This document shows, piece after piece, positions 63,713-64,000 of a DNA stretch of 64,000 bases. The translations under genes and the position numbers were made by a program. Under the pieces are notes generated by a model. The model saw only the letters and a list, made by a program, of their open reading frames with translations. It ran no database searches and was not told the origin of the DNA. The DNA comes from Ruegeria sp. Alg231-54. GTDB taxonomy: Bacteria; Pseudomonadota; Alphaproteobacteria; Rhodobacterales; Rhodobacteraceae. How positions within the stretch are numbered: position 1 is the first letter of the stretch; the number at the start of each line of letters is the position of its first letter. The stretch spans positions 47,828 to 111,827 of the forward strand of contig NZ_FREZ01000011.1 in assembly GCF_900143525.1 (NCBI RefSeq), given 5' to 3'.

Positions 63713-64000
63713 TCAGAACCGCATGCGATCTTCCCTTCTTGGTCGTTCGGGTCGATAGTTGCCTTGGCGGCGGCCTGTGTAAGGATCTGTATCGAGATAT
63801 GTCCCTTGGCTTCGACGCATGTATTCAGCGAACTGGGTCAGGGCATCCACCTGATCATCTTTGAGAGCGTCCGGAAACGCCAGCAGTTCCCTGCGGAACT
63901 CATCAAACCAGGGCTTGTCGGTGGGGATGACTAACTTGCCAGATTTAATCCAGTCGGTCTGTGGGATGAAGCGGTCCAGCTTGCTAGTGACAACGTTGAC
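63713..64000 (-). CDS. Phage-type terminase large subunit, C-terminal part (5' end outside window)
   Basis: The frame enters from the right edge and ends at TGA 63715-63713; 95 codons are visible. The segment WFDEFRRELLAFPDALKDDQVDALTQFAEYMRR is the conserved C-terminal end of the nuclease domain of TerL-type terminases (the DDQVDAL motif), followed by a basic Arg-rich tail. This suggests a prophage or phage remnant to the right. Whether the rest is intact cannot be seen. Confidence 0.75.
   Translation of the reverse strand, partial: VNVVTSKLDRFIPQTDWIKSGKLVIPTDKPWFDEFRRELLAFPDALKDDQVDALTQFAEYMRRSQGTYLDTDPYTGRRQGNYRPERPRREDRMRF

Noticed and set aside
1..64000. tRNA, rRNA or CRISPR array
   Set aside because: No cloverleaf-like segment with T-loop GGTTCGAATC, no rRNA core sequence and no regularly spaced direct repeats were seen on reading both strands.

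Overview
The window looks like accessory DNA of a marine alphaproteobacterium, most likely Rhodobacterales (roseobacter group). The evidence is family-level: a tripartite tricarboxylate (TTT) transport cluster, many periplasmic enzymes with Sec or Tat signals, four insertion-sequence (IS) types or variants, and a short intergenic repeat present about a dozen times. Species cannot be named from the sequence alone. No rRNA, tRNA or CRISPR array was seen.

Layout. (1) 1-5092: the end of a small nonribosomal peptide synthetase (NRPS) system. The first protein is cut by the window edge and carries a PP-loop (adenine nucleotide alpha-hydrolase) domain placed inside an adenylation domain. The second is a C-A-PCP-TE termination module. 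(2) 5122-10993: an IS island with three IS6-family copies that successively truncate one another, a fourth copy enclosing two unknown genes, and an IS1182-family element. (3) 11148-23227: a coherent tricarboxylate catabolic locus: tcuA/tcuB (tricarballylate oxidation), a GntR regulator with a visible operator, an AbrB-type permease, a 2-hydroxyacid dehydrogenase, a PrpF-type isomerase, TctA-TctB fusion and TctC transport genes, and a TctD/TctE two-component system. (4) 23641-38291: AraC, TetR and AraC regulators interleaved with an SDR oxidoreductase and many exported enzymes: DUF3604, sulfatase, alpha/beta hydrolase and two tandem amidohydrolases, one of them frameshifted. (5) 38698-39846: an auxiliary-type tryptophanyl-tRNA synthetase behind a complete Trp-codon leader peptide and attenuator. 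(6) 40206-46983: an ABC exporter with a membrane-fusion protein, a cytochrome c and a GltS-type symporter. (7) 47252-50129: IS30 and another IS6 copy flanking a small periplasmic protein. (8) 50491-63176: divergent DUF1254 proteins, cupin, DUF3124, MscS channel, Ca2+/H+ antiporter, MFS transporter, an alkyl-sulfatase-like metallo-beta-lactamase-fold protein and a tannase/feruloyl-esterase protein. (9) The right edge enters the C-terminus of a phage-type terminase, suggesting a prophage beyond the window.

How it works together: region 3 reads as uptake (TctABC) plus interconversion (PrpF, TcuAB) of tricarballylate, aconitate or citrate-like acids under TctDE and GntR control. Regions 4 and 8 share a theme of exported ester, sulfate-ester and amide hydrolases with dedicated regulators, consistent with scavenging dissolved organic compounds; the substrates are not known.

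The strongest observations are the textbook attenuator in front of trpS, the PP-loop-interrupted NRPS adenylation domain, the dispersed intergenic repeat whose CTGCGGAC core was hit by two unrelated IS elements, and the nested IS6 copies.
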